Positions 12,044 to 23,733 of a DNA stretch of 64,000 bases are shown one piece after another. The position numbers and the translations under genes are program-made. This DNA is from Carallia brachiata (taxonomy: Eukaryota > Streptophyta > Magnoliopsida > Malpighiales > Rhizophoraceae). The notes beneath the pieces are model-generated. The model had not been told where the DNA came from. It made no database searches and was given only the letters and a program-made list of their open reading frames with translations. Each line of letters begins with the position of its first letter. The stretch's first letter is position 1. The stretch lies in contig JADCRB010000013.1 of the NCBI GenBank assembly GCA_021464245.1, positions 8,902,895-8,966,894 on the forward strand, read 5' to 3'.

Positions 12044-12538
12044 GGATACCTATTTTATAAGTTTTAAACGTTTATAATTTTTTATATTTAAATCTTAAAT
12101 TTTTTTTAAAATTTTATTTGAGTTCTAATTTTTTTAATTTTGTACCAAATTAGTTTATTTGTTAACGAAAAGTGATCAATCTATTAAAAAATTGATTTTG
12201 ACCTTGTAAAAATTATTTAAAAAAATTAAATACACTAATTAAAAAATTTTTTCATCAAAAAATATGTATTTTTTATATTTTATTCGTATATTTATTAATT
12301 AAAAAATATTTTATGTACATATTTATTAATGAAAAAAATATTTAATTCATTTATTTAACCTTTTTTTTAATTTTTATTAATTTAAACTCATTTATTAATG
12401 GATTAACCACTTTTCGTGAATGAAAGAGCTGATTTGGTAAAAAATCAAAAAATTTAGAACTTAAATGAAATGTAAAAAAAGTTTATAACTTATATAAAAA
12501 AAATATAAAAATTTAGGATCAAAAAATTATATATTCCG
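12044..12538. mobile_element. Mutator-type MITE, 495 bp, 9-bp TSD
   Basis: Long AT-rich inverted repeats of about 150 bp lie at 12044-12195 and 12390-12538. Shared blocks include TACCAAATTAG/TACCAAATCAG and AACGAAAAGTG/CACGAAAAGTG. A perfect 9-bp direct repeat CTTATAGTG flanks the element at 12035-12043 and 12539-12547. Long TIRs plus a 9-bp duplication indicate a non-autonomous Mutator-like element. The interior is AT-rich filler. Confidence 0.75.
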
Positions 12539-13024
12539 CTTATAGTGCACTCCAACACCCTAACAACGACATGACAACAATACCAAAGACTGTACCTGTT
12601 TATTAACTTTTTTATTTTTTGAGAAAACTGTACCTATTTATTTATATTTAGATAGCTGTTATTATTTTGATTGTATCAGCTATACCTAATTCCCGGGTGA
12701 AATTCCAATCTAATAGATTATGCACTGAAAAACAAAAAAAAAAAAAAAAAAAAAAAGAAGAAGCAAAATGCTGCCTCTTGTTCCGATAACTGAGGGCAGC
12801 AAAAGAACAAAATTTTGAACAAAGACACAGTTTGATGGATGATAACATACAGTTGGTAATTTTACAGGACAGTCGCCACTCTATCCTGTCATTGATGCTG
12901 CCGGACCGTCATTTGAATATCACTAAGGTCATAAAACGGTAATCTGGAAGCACTAGTAGTCATAAAAATTCTGTAGACCCACTTGATGTTAACAATATGC
13001 CATGTTTATCTTTAAAGACCCTCG

Positions 13025-13200
13025 TATAATTGGGAATCCTGGTCGGAGCAGGAAAAGTAGTTTAGCTTAGAAAATCTGAAATCCTAGCCGGAGTAGGAAA
13101 AATATTTCAACTTTAAAATCCGCACATAATATTTCACCTTTAATTACGTCCTCATGTAATTGGGAATTCCAGTTGATGCAGGAAAATATTTGAGTTTTGG
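13025..13200. repeat. Imperfect tandem repeat of a GGAATCCTRGYCGGAGYAGG unit
   Basis: Three diverged copies of a motif like GGAATCCTGGTCGGAGCAGG occur at about 13030, 13080 and 13165, each followed by AAAA and AT-rich sequence. A fourth, weaker relative (AATCCTGTCAAATAGGAAAA) follows the LINE poly(A) at 14939. The element family is not identified. Confidence 0.5.
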
Positions 13201-13216
13201 AAATCATCATGTAATA

Positions 13217-14939
13217 TAAATTTATACCTGCATATTTAATGAGTTGTTTCTTACTACCAAAAACACTATGCCATAATATTACTGTTCGGGTCAATAAATT
13301 TTGGTGGGGCAACTTTGAGATGAAACAAAAAATTCACTGCTGACATGGGATAAAATGACAACATAAAAAATAATAGGTGGCTTGCATTTCTGAGATTTTA
13401 GAGAATTTAATCTGGCTACATTGGAAAAGCAAGCTTAGAGACTATTGTCCCATCATCAGTCACTGTTAGCCAAAATAATCCAGGCCCGGTACTACTATGG
13501 TAAATCCTTTCTTCAGGGGGACCTGGGTATTAACCTGAGCTATACCTGGCAAAGTACCATGGCGGCTAGATCGTCGTTGCTACGAGGGCTAAGGTGGCAG
13601 GTAGGTACTGGCGAATCAATTAGAATATGGAATGACCCTTGGCTTCCAGACCAGAATGGCTTTCGTGTTCTATCACCCAGGCAAGCGATGGGGTCAGAGT
13701 TAGTGGCCTCTCTAATGACCAAGACACGAAGCAGTGGAGGGTTGGAGTTGGTGAATCAATTGTTCATGCCATCGGAGGCAGCTCAAATTCTTTCTATTCC
13801 GATCAGCTACAACCACTGGAGGATAGGCTTCTCTGGCACTACAGCAAAGATGGAATATATTCAGTGAAATCCGCCTATTCAACAGCAAGGTCCAGCAGCA
13901 ATAATCAAAAAGGTACAAGCTGTCAATTGGTGGAAGGCCATGTAAAAAGATCTGGGCATGCAAGATTCCAAATAAAATAAAGCACTTCCTTTGGAGAGCT
14001 TTGAAAGGTGTGTTGCCGGTGAATGAGGCCGTACAGGGACGTGGTCTTCAAGTTCCTCTAGATTGCATTTTCTGTGGTGTATGCGTTGAATCAGTAACCC
14101 ATGCACTACTAACTTGTGAGCGTGCATTAAAAATCTGGTTTCTTAGTCCTTTGGGTGTGCGTATAACCATGGGTGAACAATTTTCCTTTGAGAATTGGTT
14201 TTGGGAGATAATGGAACATGCGGAAACGGAGGCTGTGGAGATGGTATGTATGGTGGCATGGTCTATTTGGAACTCAAGGAATTGTCGGATCTACAAGGGA
14301 GAGAGTCGTGCGCCTGCGACTGTGCTAGGAAAAGCTCTTAATCTTCTGCAGGAGTATAAAAGAGAGACAGGCTTGCAGACTTCCATTAGAGCAGAAGTAT
14401 CATCTGATCTGTGGCAACCACCGGCTATAGGCTTTCTGAAGATAAATACAGATATTACTTGGTGTGATGAAGGGATTGGTGTTGGGATGGTCTGTAGGGA
14501 TAATAAGGGCTCACCTATTTTCCTGCTAGCCAAGTACTTGCCAGGCAAATTTGTTATAGAAGTGGCGGAACTTATGACTATACGGGATGCAGCGCAGGAA
14601 GCGGCTGATAGATCTATGGCTAAAATAATTGTGGAAGCAGATAGTAGTACGGCAGTGCAGAGAATTCATAGCAGACAACAATGTTGGACAGCAATGGGGA
14701 TATTGGCCGCTGACATTCATACCATATCTCAGTCATTCTCGTCCTTCACAGCTACATTTTCAGGTCGTCATACAAATGCTGTTGCACACGCACTTGTGAA
14801 GCTGGCTCTGCTTATCCCACAGAGATGCTATCTTCAGTTTCTTACTAAATTCAGTTTATGATTTACTCAGAGAGGATGTGAATCGGTTATCATTCAAGTA
14901 ATGCAAAGCTTATTCTTTTCTCAAAAAAAAAAAAAAAAA
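13217..14939 (+). mobile_element. 5'-truncated LINE (non-LTR retrotransposon), RT tail, zinc-binding region and RNase H
   Basis: On the plus strand the 3' half of a plant L1-type ORF2 can be followed through frameshifts. The RT end reads [19 protein letters not shown] and [13 protein letters not shown], then RLLSHHQSLLAKIIQARYY and RWQVGTGESIRIWNDPWLP. Next is the zf-RVT segment (PLDCIFCGVCVESVTHALLTC) and an RNase H domain (INTD start, GIGVGMVCRDNKG, then IIVEADSSTAV), read in one frame at 14001-14861. A poly(A) run ends the element at about 14923-14939. Stops include TAG in place of the expected Trp before RLL near 13436. It cannot be active. Confidence 0.9.
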
Positions 14940-15570
14940 TCCTGTCAAATAGGAAAAATATCTCACCTTTTAAAATCCTCAAATCCCACTGAGTGGAAAA
15001 TCATGTGCCAAACACCAGCAGCATGCTTACATCCATATAAAACATGCTCCATTGATTCCCATATATCTGGGAGCGCTCACAAATCCCCAAATCCTCGAAT
15101 CAGTCAAGTGACGAATAAAATGCTGCTCATTTGTAAGGAACCTATCCCTCCATACAAGCACAAGAAAGAGCGCATGTACTGGGGCACAAGGAGCTTCCAA
15201 AGCCACATCTAGCTACTCGGATCAACATCATTCAGGCCCAACAGCACTTTATAAGGTGAACAAACAGAAAAATGACCACCATTAGCCCCCCAAAGCAAGC
15301 GATCAACCCCTGCTAATTCTGTACATTCACAAGTCCCTTTCAAAGGCAATCGCACATCCTTTAGAAGTTTATCATTTAGGATGTTCCAATTCCAATCCAT
15401 GATAGCTGATAAATAATTTTTAACAAATAAATTAAGCTCATCCAGTGCTGAACTCACGGCATCCATTTTCACTAAGGGACGATCAAAAAGCCATGTGTCA
15501 GTCCTAAATCTTTGGAATTGCTTTTCTAATGAAGGAAAGTGATTTGCACACTAGAGGAAAACTTGCACAC
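14940..15570 (-). mobile_element. LINE relic, zf-RVT region, opposite orientation
   Basis: On the minus strand (15570 to 14940) a decayed LINE ORF2 fragment contains DRLLWGANGGHFSVCSPYK, then MRSFLCL and ESMEHVLYGCKHAAGVWHMI, all typical of the region between RT and RNase H. Frames change at least twice. It lies directly beyond the poly(A) of the plus-strand LINE, which may have inserted into it. Confidence 0.75.
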
Positions 15571-17068
15571 TAATGTTGAAGAGCCAGCTAAGGTTACGTA
15601 GGCAGCCAATCTGAAGGTAATCCTCTTGTTTGTCCATTGGAATATATTGATGTGACTTGTTCATTGATTTTGACTCTTATGAAGCATTTCAAAATCATAT
15701 TTTATTGTCCATAAGTCAGATGCCAGATGAAAATTTACAAGCAGTTTCTTCTTCTTTTAGTTTTTTAAGCTACACTATGTAAAAAAATTAGTATTTAACT
15801 TGTCCATCTCTTATACCAATAATATAGCCAATTTTATGTGTTGCCTACTCTCCTTTTTTGGTGCACCCAAGTTTCAAGTTTAGGGAGGTAATAAGAAAAC
15901 AGAAAAAAATTCTTAGTATTCTGTTTTCCTAATTTTTCTTTGTGCAGTTTTTGTGGATTCAATACCATAGTATTCCCCATCTTAAAATATAAACTCATAA
16001 GTAAATGAAAATATTGTGGAGAATTGTATGAATACTTGGGAAAAAAGTTTTTCGGATTATGTGCTAACTTTTTAGATGGCAATTGAAAACTAACTTTATT
16101 TATACTAATCTTTGCTAAATTAAGGCTCACACAAGACTTATTTTTATGTAGTTTGTTGAAAATCTAAAGCCGATAATTCTTTATGATGATTTAATTTTTC
16201 ATTCATTCATGTTAATGAATTGAGTTTCTATACCCCTTATAATATGCATGTATTGATTTTTGTTTTAAATTATAATCTTATCCACTCTAACTTGAGATGG
16301 AAATCAGAAGGAAGGAATATGAATGTGACGTAGAACAAGTAACCCATGACTTCTTGGACCAAAGGACTGTCAGAAGAATTCTAGAGACAGAAAAAGATTT
16401 TAGAAGACTTGAGAAGACTTGTCTTCCAAGCATATGCATAATGTTCGAGAATATTTCTAACATATTTTTTGAATATTCTAAAATACTGAATGTTCTGGAA
16501 TAGTATAGAATTATTCTAGTTTTCCTTATATTTGATTTTATCATTAAAACTTTTCCTTTTCTAGTTATGGAATTTAGCTATAAATATGAAGGCTAAGGCC
16601 TAATGTATTCCACAGAAATATTACTTTAGTTGCAATGAGAGATTGGTCTTAATCATATATTAGTAAGGACTTTAGCGACTAATTGTTTATACTTTAAAAT
16701 TTTGTTTATACTTTAAAATTTTTGTCAAGATTTACTCAAAATATGTTGGATTGGATTCCATTTATTTGGTTTATTTATGGTTTAATATTTTTTTTATTTT
16801 TAGGAGAAGAGCAATGTGCTTCAAAGATTCAAGAAGCTATATAAACATAAACTCAAGAATCTTGATGTGCTCAAGCCGGGTTATATAGAGAACAACTAGT
16901 AATGGCATCAGGAGGTCCAATATATATGATAAAGTTGGATTTCATGAATTGAGAGATTCACACACACCTCAAGTGCAGGAATGTTAAGTGCAAGAATGGA
17001 ATTGTTTTACATTACTCTAAATTTCATGGAATTCATACGATCCACATGTATCCAGGGGATACTGTGCT
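15571..17068. other. Spacer without recognisable gene
   Basis: AT-rich. A stretch at 16480-16620 with a TATAAATA-like box (about 16580) could be a decayed LTR or promoter fragment, but I found no partner LTR. Small reading frames here match nothing I know. Confidence 0.4.
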
Positions 17069-17183
17069 AGTCCATCCTATCATAACTGTATACCCTACCA
17101 CAACAGTCAAATTTCTAACAGGGAAGTCCATTCTATCACAACTGTATACCTACCACAACAATCAAATTCCTAATAGGGAAAAC
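17069..17183. repeat. Two tandem copies of a ~58-bp unit
   Basis: The unit beginning AGTCCATCCTATCATAACTG (17069-17126) is repeated with a few changes at 17127-17183 (AGTCCATTCTATCACAACTG). Both end with AGGGA. Confidence 0.85.
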
Positions 17184-17344
17184 TGAGATGGTGGTGCTGC
17201 AGCTGTGTTGAGATGAGGAAATGAAGTATTGGGATATTAATTAGTGTTTTTTCCAAATTAAAAAAAAATTAAAGATAGTAAGATGTTACTCTTTAGTAAC
17301 TTTAGCTATTAATGATAAATGGTTAGAATTAGAGATTGTCGGGG

Positions 17345-19590
17345 ATTCAAAGAAGGTTATAAATTTACTTAATGGCGTTAGATCGGTAACACCAAAATTT
17401 TGATTAGATTATGGAATTTTACATTAGAAATTAAATTCCCTTTCAGACTTTCACACAAGGTTGCATTATAGAAAAACAAATTCTATTTGTAATACATTAG
17501 CACATCTTTATGTTTGTGTCAATAGGTAAATTTTGGAAAAATATATGTGGACAATCCTGGAAAGTCTTACGGAAAAATTTTGAATAGCTGCTATATAAGA
17601 ATGGTATGGTATGGTATGGTATGGTAAAGCTTCCTTTTTTTGGTACAATTTTGTTGTTTGTCAAAAGAAATATTAATAAATAGTCACTAGAATATGAGGT
17701 ATTTTAATTTTCTTTTGCATTTCATTTTTAAGAATTCTCTTGTTTTAAGTTTATTATTGCTTAATTATTAAAGTTTGATGATTAGGAAAATTTCACTTTT
17801 AAGTTATTAAGGTTTTTTTTTTTTGACAATTATTCAATAATAGTTGGGATTATTTTGTCTACTTTGTTGAAAAAGATGAAGAAACAGACATGTCTAGTAG
17901 TTGTGATTATGGAAGGTTTATATCCATTTCTGCCTTTTTGCCCTACAACTCTGAACTGTTCATGGTCATGCAGCTCGTGTTCTCAAAAGTGAAATAAACT
18001 TACAAGTGAACAACATTCCTTAGAGTAGGAGAGCAATAATCTCCAGCGCATTACTTGAGAATCTTCCTGTTCATGCAGCTTTTACTCTCAAAAGCAGAAT
18101 TATGAAATTCAATTCAAAAATCTATTAAATCATACATTTCTACCTTGATAAAGTACAATATCTAATTATTTAGATTTTGAACTTTTTGGCATATTTTGAA
18201 TTATTTTTCTTGTGGTTGGTGTTTGTTATTGCTAGTTTGTTCTATCTTGCTGGTTTTGTAGGACTCTACTTTATATGTTTATGAAACCATTGTTTAAATA
18301 TTTAGGAGCTTTTATTATTTGATTGCAGTATTTTTTGCTAGTTTATTGCCTCTTAGATTTCTAGTAAGTTTTAACCCTGGGTACGATGAAATATCAGATT
18401 TTCAATTTATCAGATGAAAAGAATGCATGGTGGTGTCAAGGCATAGCCACGTTGATGTAAAAATATCTGTCACCCCATGCATTCTTTTTTTCTAATAAAT
18501 TGAGAATCTGACAATTTATCGCATTAAGTTTGCTACACCATACAAGAGAAATCTAATAAAGCAATAAGCTAGCAAAATATATCGCGCCTAAATAATAAAA
18601 GAACTCCTAGAACACCAAACAATGGTTTCATAAACATATAAAGCAGGGACCTACAAAACTAGCAAGATAAAATAAACTAGCATAAACTAGTAAGAAAGAC
18701 CAACCACAAGAAAAACAATGTGCCAAAAAGCTCAAAAATCTAATAAATTAGATACCTTAGTTCATCACGGCAGAAATGGATGATTTAATAGACTATTTAC
18801 TCATAGAATTGAACTTCATGATTTCGCTTTTGAGAGTAAAAGTTGCAGGACCAAGAAGATTATTCTAAGGATTGTCGTTCACTTGTAATTTTATTCCTCT
18901 TTTAAAAGCACTAGCTGTATGATCATGAATAGTTTGGAGTTGTTGGTAGAAAGGCAAACATGGACATAAAACTTTCGTAATCACAACTACTGGACATGCT
19001 TATTTTTTCATCTTTTTCAATAAAGTAAAAAAAACAATCTAAGCTATTATTGAGTAATTTCCAAAAAAATTTTAATAATTTAAAAGTGAAATTCTCTTAG
19101 TTATCAAAATTTAATAATCAAACAATAAACTTAAAACAAGAGAATTCTTATAAATAAAATCTAAAACAAAATCAAGATACCTCATATTTTAGTGGCTATC
19201 CACTATTTTTTTGCACTATATATCATGAAAAGGATAAGTCAAAACATAAAGAATAACAAACAAAGATGATAAAAATAAAAGCTTTAATATACTATTTTTA
19301 TATAGCGGACGTCTGTCACGATCTTGCAAATTCTATAGTAAGGCTTCTCAAAATTGCCTAAATATATATTTTTCCAAAATTTAGCGATGTCAAGTGTGAT
19401 CCCAACACAAACGGCAAAATGTACTAATTTATCACAAACAGAATTTAGAATTTTCTTCTCTATAATGTTACCTTGGATGAAAGTCTAGAAGGGAATGTAA
19501 TTTCCGATACAAAGTTTCATTACTTGAACAAAATTCTGGTGTTACTATTATAGCGCTATTGAGTAAATCTATAATCTTTTTCAAATCTAT
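17345..19590. repeat. Long palindrome: ~1.1-kb inverted arms, ~35-nt loop
   Basis: The sequence 17345-18435 is matched along its whole length by the reverse complement of 18471-19590, at about 80-85% by eye. Landmarks: GAATGCATGG (18421) against CCATGCATTC (18475-18484) at the centre; AATATGAGGTAT at 17693 and its complement near 19185; AATTCTCTTGTTTTAAGTTTATT in part at 17733 with its complement near 19130; GTAACACC at 17383 against GGTGTTAC at 19539. The outer part of the left arm reads, just before it and into it, like an RNase H fragment (LELEIVGDSKKVINLLNGVR, then NSICNTLAHL), so the arms look like inverted tail-to-tail copies of a retroelement end. A (TATGG)n run of 26 bp at 17601-17626 is absent from the other arm. 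A transcript across the locus would form a very long hairpin. Confidence 0.9.
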
Positions 19591-20125
19591 ACTTTATTTT
19601 TCTATGCAACTTCATCTAAGATGTGATGTAAAAGTGGCAAAAGAAGTGAAGAAGAATGTTCGATATATTGGGCTGCTGATAATGACAGACATTACCATCT
19701 CAATTAGGATAATGAACGAATTCAAGCAAGGTGGAATGTTTGGCCTGTGATAGCATAACCAACAGAGTAACTGGGTGACATCGTTGACTGAATTGTACCA
19801 CAAATGCAAAAAGGGTTGATTATCAAAGGGCCAATAGAAAAAAAATAATTAATTTTTTTTTTAATTTTTAGCATTTTTTATGACCTACTGTGCTAACATT
19901 TTTTGTTATTTAAAGATTACTTTTCTTAATATCTTCAAAACTGCATTTCTGAGTTGGACTAACCGTTAATTTCTTATTTAAAAAATGTAAAACTCAAGAC
20001 CACAAAAAAAAGGTAAAACTTAAAACTCAAAACATAATAAAAAAGAAAAATTTTTTCCTTTATGAGGTATATTTTAAGGTAAATTGAGTGGAATACACTG
20101 GTTTAAGAGTGTTAATTTATTGATT

Positions 20126-20999
20126 TTTTTTTTTTTGTAAATTTATTGATTTATTTTGATCAAAGGCAAAGGAAAGGTCATTAAGACAAGTAAACTCATG
20201 TACAGAGGTGGCCAAGTCGGCCCGCAAAGCCCACACCAGAAAAGCAGAAAAGGATAATAAAAGCTACCTTCACATAAAGGCCTGCCTACAGCCGACCAAG
20301 ACCTTGACTTTACAGTTAAACCAACAGGCTAGCAGTAGCAGTAAAAACAAGTTCAGGCCCAAAGCTCAAATCGGAAACAAGCCCGTTAGACTAAGGATTA
20401 CGGCCCAAGGCCCAAACATCACACAACCATGCAATAGTACTCCCATCCGACACAAACCAGCATTGCCGGCGATCAGGACCACCAGTGGGAAGCTGAGAAG
20501 CATGCGGCTGCCGCGGCGCCGCTTATGGTAGAAGGCACGCCAGGGGTTGCAAAAGAGCCACATATGGGCGTTGTTGACGATCACAAACAGTAGGAACAGC
20601 AGGGATTTGGCATCTTTGAACTAGCAAGAGAAGAGCCAGTGGCCTCACATGGCGGACGTGACAAGCATCTGCTGTGCAGTGCAACCTGGGAGACCAAAAA
20701 ACCACCTCCCCCGCCTTCGCCTATCAAAACGACAGGAGAAAATGGGGGAGCAGCCCAACACCCCGAGCCAAAAACCAGAAGAAAACACTAACGGGAAATA
20801 GCACCAACCAGGGCAGATAGGGGCACCCAAACTCGAAGATGCACGAGACGGAGACCAAGCTTCATAAAGAAAGCAGCAACCACCAGCAAAAACGCCGAGG
20901 AGAGGAGCAGATGGCCGAAAAATATGATCGGCCCACGATAGCCGCTGTAGAGGAGCCAGCGCACGATAACAGAGGAGCATACGGACTCTCAAATTTTTT
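20126..20999 (-). mobile_element. GC-rich poly(A)-tailed retro-insertion, ~870 bp
   Basis: A block with much higher GC than its surroundings is flanked by the 11-bp direct repeat ATTTATTGATT (20115-20125 and 21000-21010). Next to the left repeat is a T run, which is a poly(A) tail on the minus strand, so the insertion is minus-oriented and arose by target-primed reverse transcription. No protein family is recognisable in any frame. It may be a LINE 3' end, a retrocopy of a non-coding transcript, or an unknown element. Confidence 0.7.
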
Positions 21000-21026
21000 A
21001 TTTATTGATTGATTTATTATGTTATA

Positions 21027-22372
21027 GGATAACCCTAAAAAAAAAAAAAAATTTTAAACCTTTTCTAATTTTTTTAATATAATTTTAAAATTTTTTATTA
21101 TTTTAAAATAGTCTTAGACCTTTTTATTATATTTCAAATTAAAATCTTTTTATACAGTCAAAAGTATGAACGTTAGTTAATTAATCTATCGATGAGATAC
21201 AAATTTTTCTAAAAAAAAAAAAGAGAAAAAACTATCGCCCCCAAGTTTTTTATCTTAATCTCTCAGGCCTGCTCCATTCTATCATCCCTTTCAAGGAAAC
21301 TCATTCTCTGAATCGCAAGAAAGTTACTTTTAATTAACATTTTCGAACTGTGTAATTAGAATCATAACTCCATACGCTTCTTTCTCATTAGACATGACTA
21401 CGAAATAGTCATCTATTTGATTCAAGTACACTTGTCTCGTATTAATACCAGATCCTTACATCCATTCACACGAGTACATAAGCAAAAGCAAAAAGATTGT
21501 CTTGATCATATCACATCCATCCACAGGAGAAAAGATTACAACTTCCCAAGATGCCAACTATTGAGCATTGCTCTCCACCAGATGCTTTCTTTCTTCTGAA
21601 TTTTTGTCCATGTAATTGAATATTTGCAATTCATGTTCTGAATCTTATTTGGGTGGTTGCAAAAACAAAAAGTCAGTGTATGTAATATTTCAAATATGTT
21701 GTCAAACACAAAAGAAACAACCAATACAATACGAGAAATGGAAGACCTACTTTTAGGGAATCTACATGGCAGATCGAGAAAAGAAATATAATGGACTTGT
21801 TTTTTTTTTTTTTTTGCTTTTTTTCAAATTAGAGTTTTAGGAAGGATCCAGAGAAATGGAAGACACTGAAGGATTGAGAAACCACAATTTAAAGCGATTG
21901 CATTTCAAATTTACAAATGGAGAAAAAAGGCCAGCCATCGTAGATCGTACTTTTGAGCTAGGTATCTGCCGGAGAAAATGGGCGGAGTCAGTCAACAACG
22001 TTTCTTGGATTTGTGAATTGAAGGAAATTAAGGACGGAATAGATGGATCAATTTGAGAGTTGACTATTTGTACAATTTTACGATTTTTGTTATGAAGGAT
22101 CGAGAGATAAGGTGATGAAGTTTCAAAATAGAAGATGGAAATACAATGCTTTTAGGAGGTAACGGAAAGACGCATCGTATTTTTTATTTTATTTGTATTT
22201 TTTAGAAAAATATGTATTTTATCGATGAATTAACGGTCAAACTTTTGACCGTCAAAAAAACATCAATTTAAGATAAAATTAAAAGGTTTAAGATTACTTT
22301 GAAACAACAAAAAGATTTTGAACTATATTAAAAAAATTGAGAAAGGTTTAGGATTTTTTGTATGGTTATCCC
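21027..22372. mobile_element. Mutator-like element, ~1.35 kb, ~200-bp TIRs
   Basis: The ends GGATAACC (21027) and GGTTATCC (ending 22371) start inverted repeats of about 200 bp that match closely (shared blocks: AATTTTTTTAATATA, GTCAAAAGT.TGA, ATCGATRARATAC). The 10-bp repeat TTATGTTATA flanks the element at 21017-21026 and 22373-22382. The interior (21230-22170) is less AT-rich and non-TIR, includes a 66-codon open frame at 21856-22056 with no known homologue, and contains no transposase. Structure fits a non-autonomous or gene-fragment-carrying MULE. Confidence 0.8.
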
Positions 22373-22382
22373 TTATGTTATA

Positions 22383-23074
22383 TTCAAAGGGGTTATTATT
22401 GTGGTAATGTTGAGACTTCTGGTCCTATGCTTTTTGTATTGCAGAATTACTAGGAGTGTGCAATATTTTTGGAAGGCGAACAATTCATCTAACGACGCTT
22501 ATATTATTTTATTTTTAATTCATTAAGTTTTTTTAGGAGATTAAGCAATATTTCCATACTCTCTCTACATTGCTCTCACTGGGTTACCGCTAAGTTATTT
22601 ACTAAGTTATTTCCTTTAGTGAATTCCTTCTATTTTAACTGCTATTGCCCAGGGTTAATGCTTCATATCCTCTTGCATAAAGAAGTGTAAGATGGTTGGA
22701 GAAGCCGATCAGGCTCCAGATATTGCCTTATTCTCTAAATCAAGATCAGGCTCACAATCTTGCCCATAGTCCTCCAGCAAGTGCACTGTACCCACCTTGG
22801 GCAGAGAAGCAAGCCTAGGAAATGCAGAGAGATTTTCTTCTTAAAAGATTAAGTAATCTTAGCATCTCTGGGGCTTAATTGATCCTTTGTCCGTGGTGTG
22901 TTTGGGTTCAAGCATGTGGACTTTTGAAGGACAACGAGCGCGATTTTGAGCCTCGTCTTTATACGATTGTTATGGGCTTGGTCCAGTCGTAGGTGGTCAC
23001 TGTACCTGGGATGGCCGTGGCTGCTTTAGTAGGTTATCAAGACTTTGTTGTCCTCGATGCAAAATGTTGCATTC
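22383..23074. other. Spacer with moderately GC-rich unassigned sequence
   Basis: Part of this stretch (about 22640-23070) has coding-like base composition but no open frame of useful length and no family match that I recognise. It may be a decayed retroelement. Confidence 0.35.
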
Positions 23075-23089
23075 ATAAAGATTTAGATG

Positions 23090-23283
23090 GTCAGCAAGCG
23101 TTCGTCTGGATAGTAAGAGTCCGTCGTCGCTTAATCAGATGTCTCAAGTTTGAGTTCTTAGAAATATAATTGCGTTAGATATTTGCTGATAGACTTTTAC
23201 TATCTTTTGAGATCCTGCCCGGATCAATAAAGATTAATCAACTCATTAAATTGAATACTGAACGGTCTCAAATATAAAAAAAA
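23090..23283 (+). mobile_element. SINE-like retroposon with 15-bp TSD
   Basis: A 194-bp insertion ending in an A-rich tail is flanked by the perfect 15-bp repeat ATAAAGATTTAGATG (23075-23089 and 23284-23298). It contains a box-B-like motif (CAAGTTTGAGTTC) about 50-65 bp from its start and encodes nothing. Size, tail and duplication fit a SINE. Confidence 0.75.
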
Positions 23284-23612
23284 ATAAAGATTTAGATGAC
23301 TCTATAACCACCTCATTGTACGAAATCGCGTTTGAAATGCCTTCCTTTCCTTCCATGCGTGGGTTTTATATCCGCCAAATAATTAAAGTTGTATGCATGT
23401 CACTGCCGGTTGTTGCAGAGTTTAAAACAGAAAAAAAAAAAATCGTGTTGTTCCAACAAATGCCTTAGAAAATCACAACTTTTAAGTATTTTAAACAAAA
23501 ACAGGCTACACAACACAATTAACTTGGTTTCTGGCCTATATAAAGGGCGTGTCGTGAATGAGTCTTCGGACTGGATAAAGTATATTCCCAACAAAACAAT
23601 ATCGAGGGGCTT

Positions 23613-23733
23613 CAACTTTTTTTGCTTTTTTTTTTTCTTTTGAAGTTTTTGATGCTATAATAATGAAATTTAAACTCGTTCTCATATATTTTAAGGTGAG
23701 GGACAACTCTCAATACCACTAGACCAAAAGTTG
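23613..23733 (-). mobile_element. Partial SINE-like sequence
   Basis: On the minus strand a box-A-like TTGGTCTAGTGGTATTGAG is followed by a box-B-like GAACGAGTTTAAATTTC and an A-rich tail (the T run at 23613-23640). tRNA-derived SINE architecture. No clear target duplication. Confidence 0.5.

Noticed and set aside
16297..16620. Possible solo LTR with a TATAAATA box
   Set aside because: No matching second LTR, TG..CA ends or 5-bp duplication could be located.
17069..17183. CRISPR-like array
   Set aside because: Only two directly abutting copies without spacers in a plant nuclear context; a simple tandem duplication.
20208..20531. 107-codon plus-strand frame
   Set aside because: Lies antisense within a minus-oriented poly(A)-tailed insertion; long frames are expected in GC-rich DNA.
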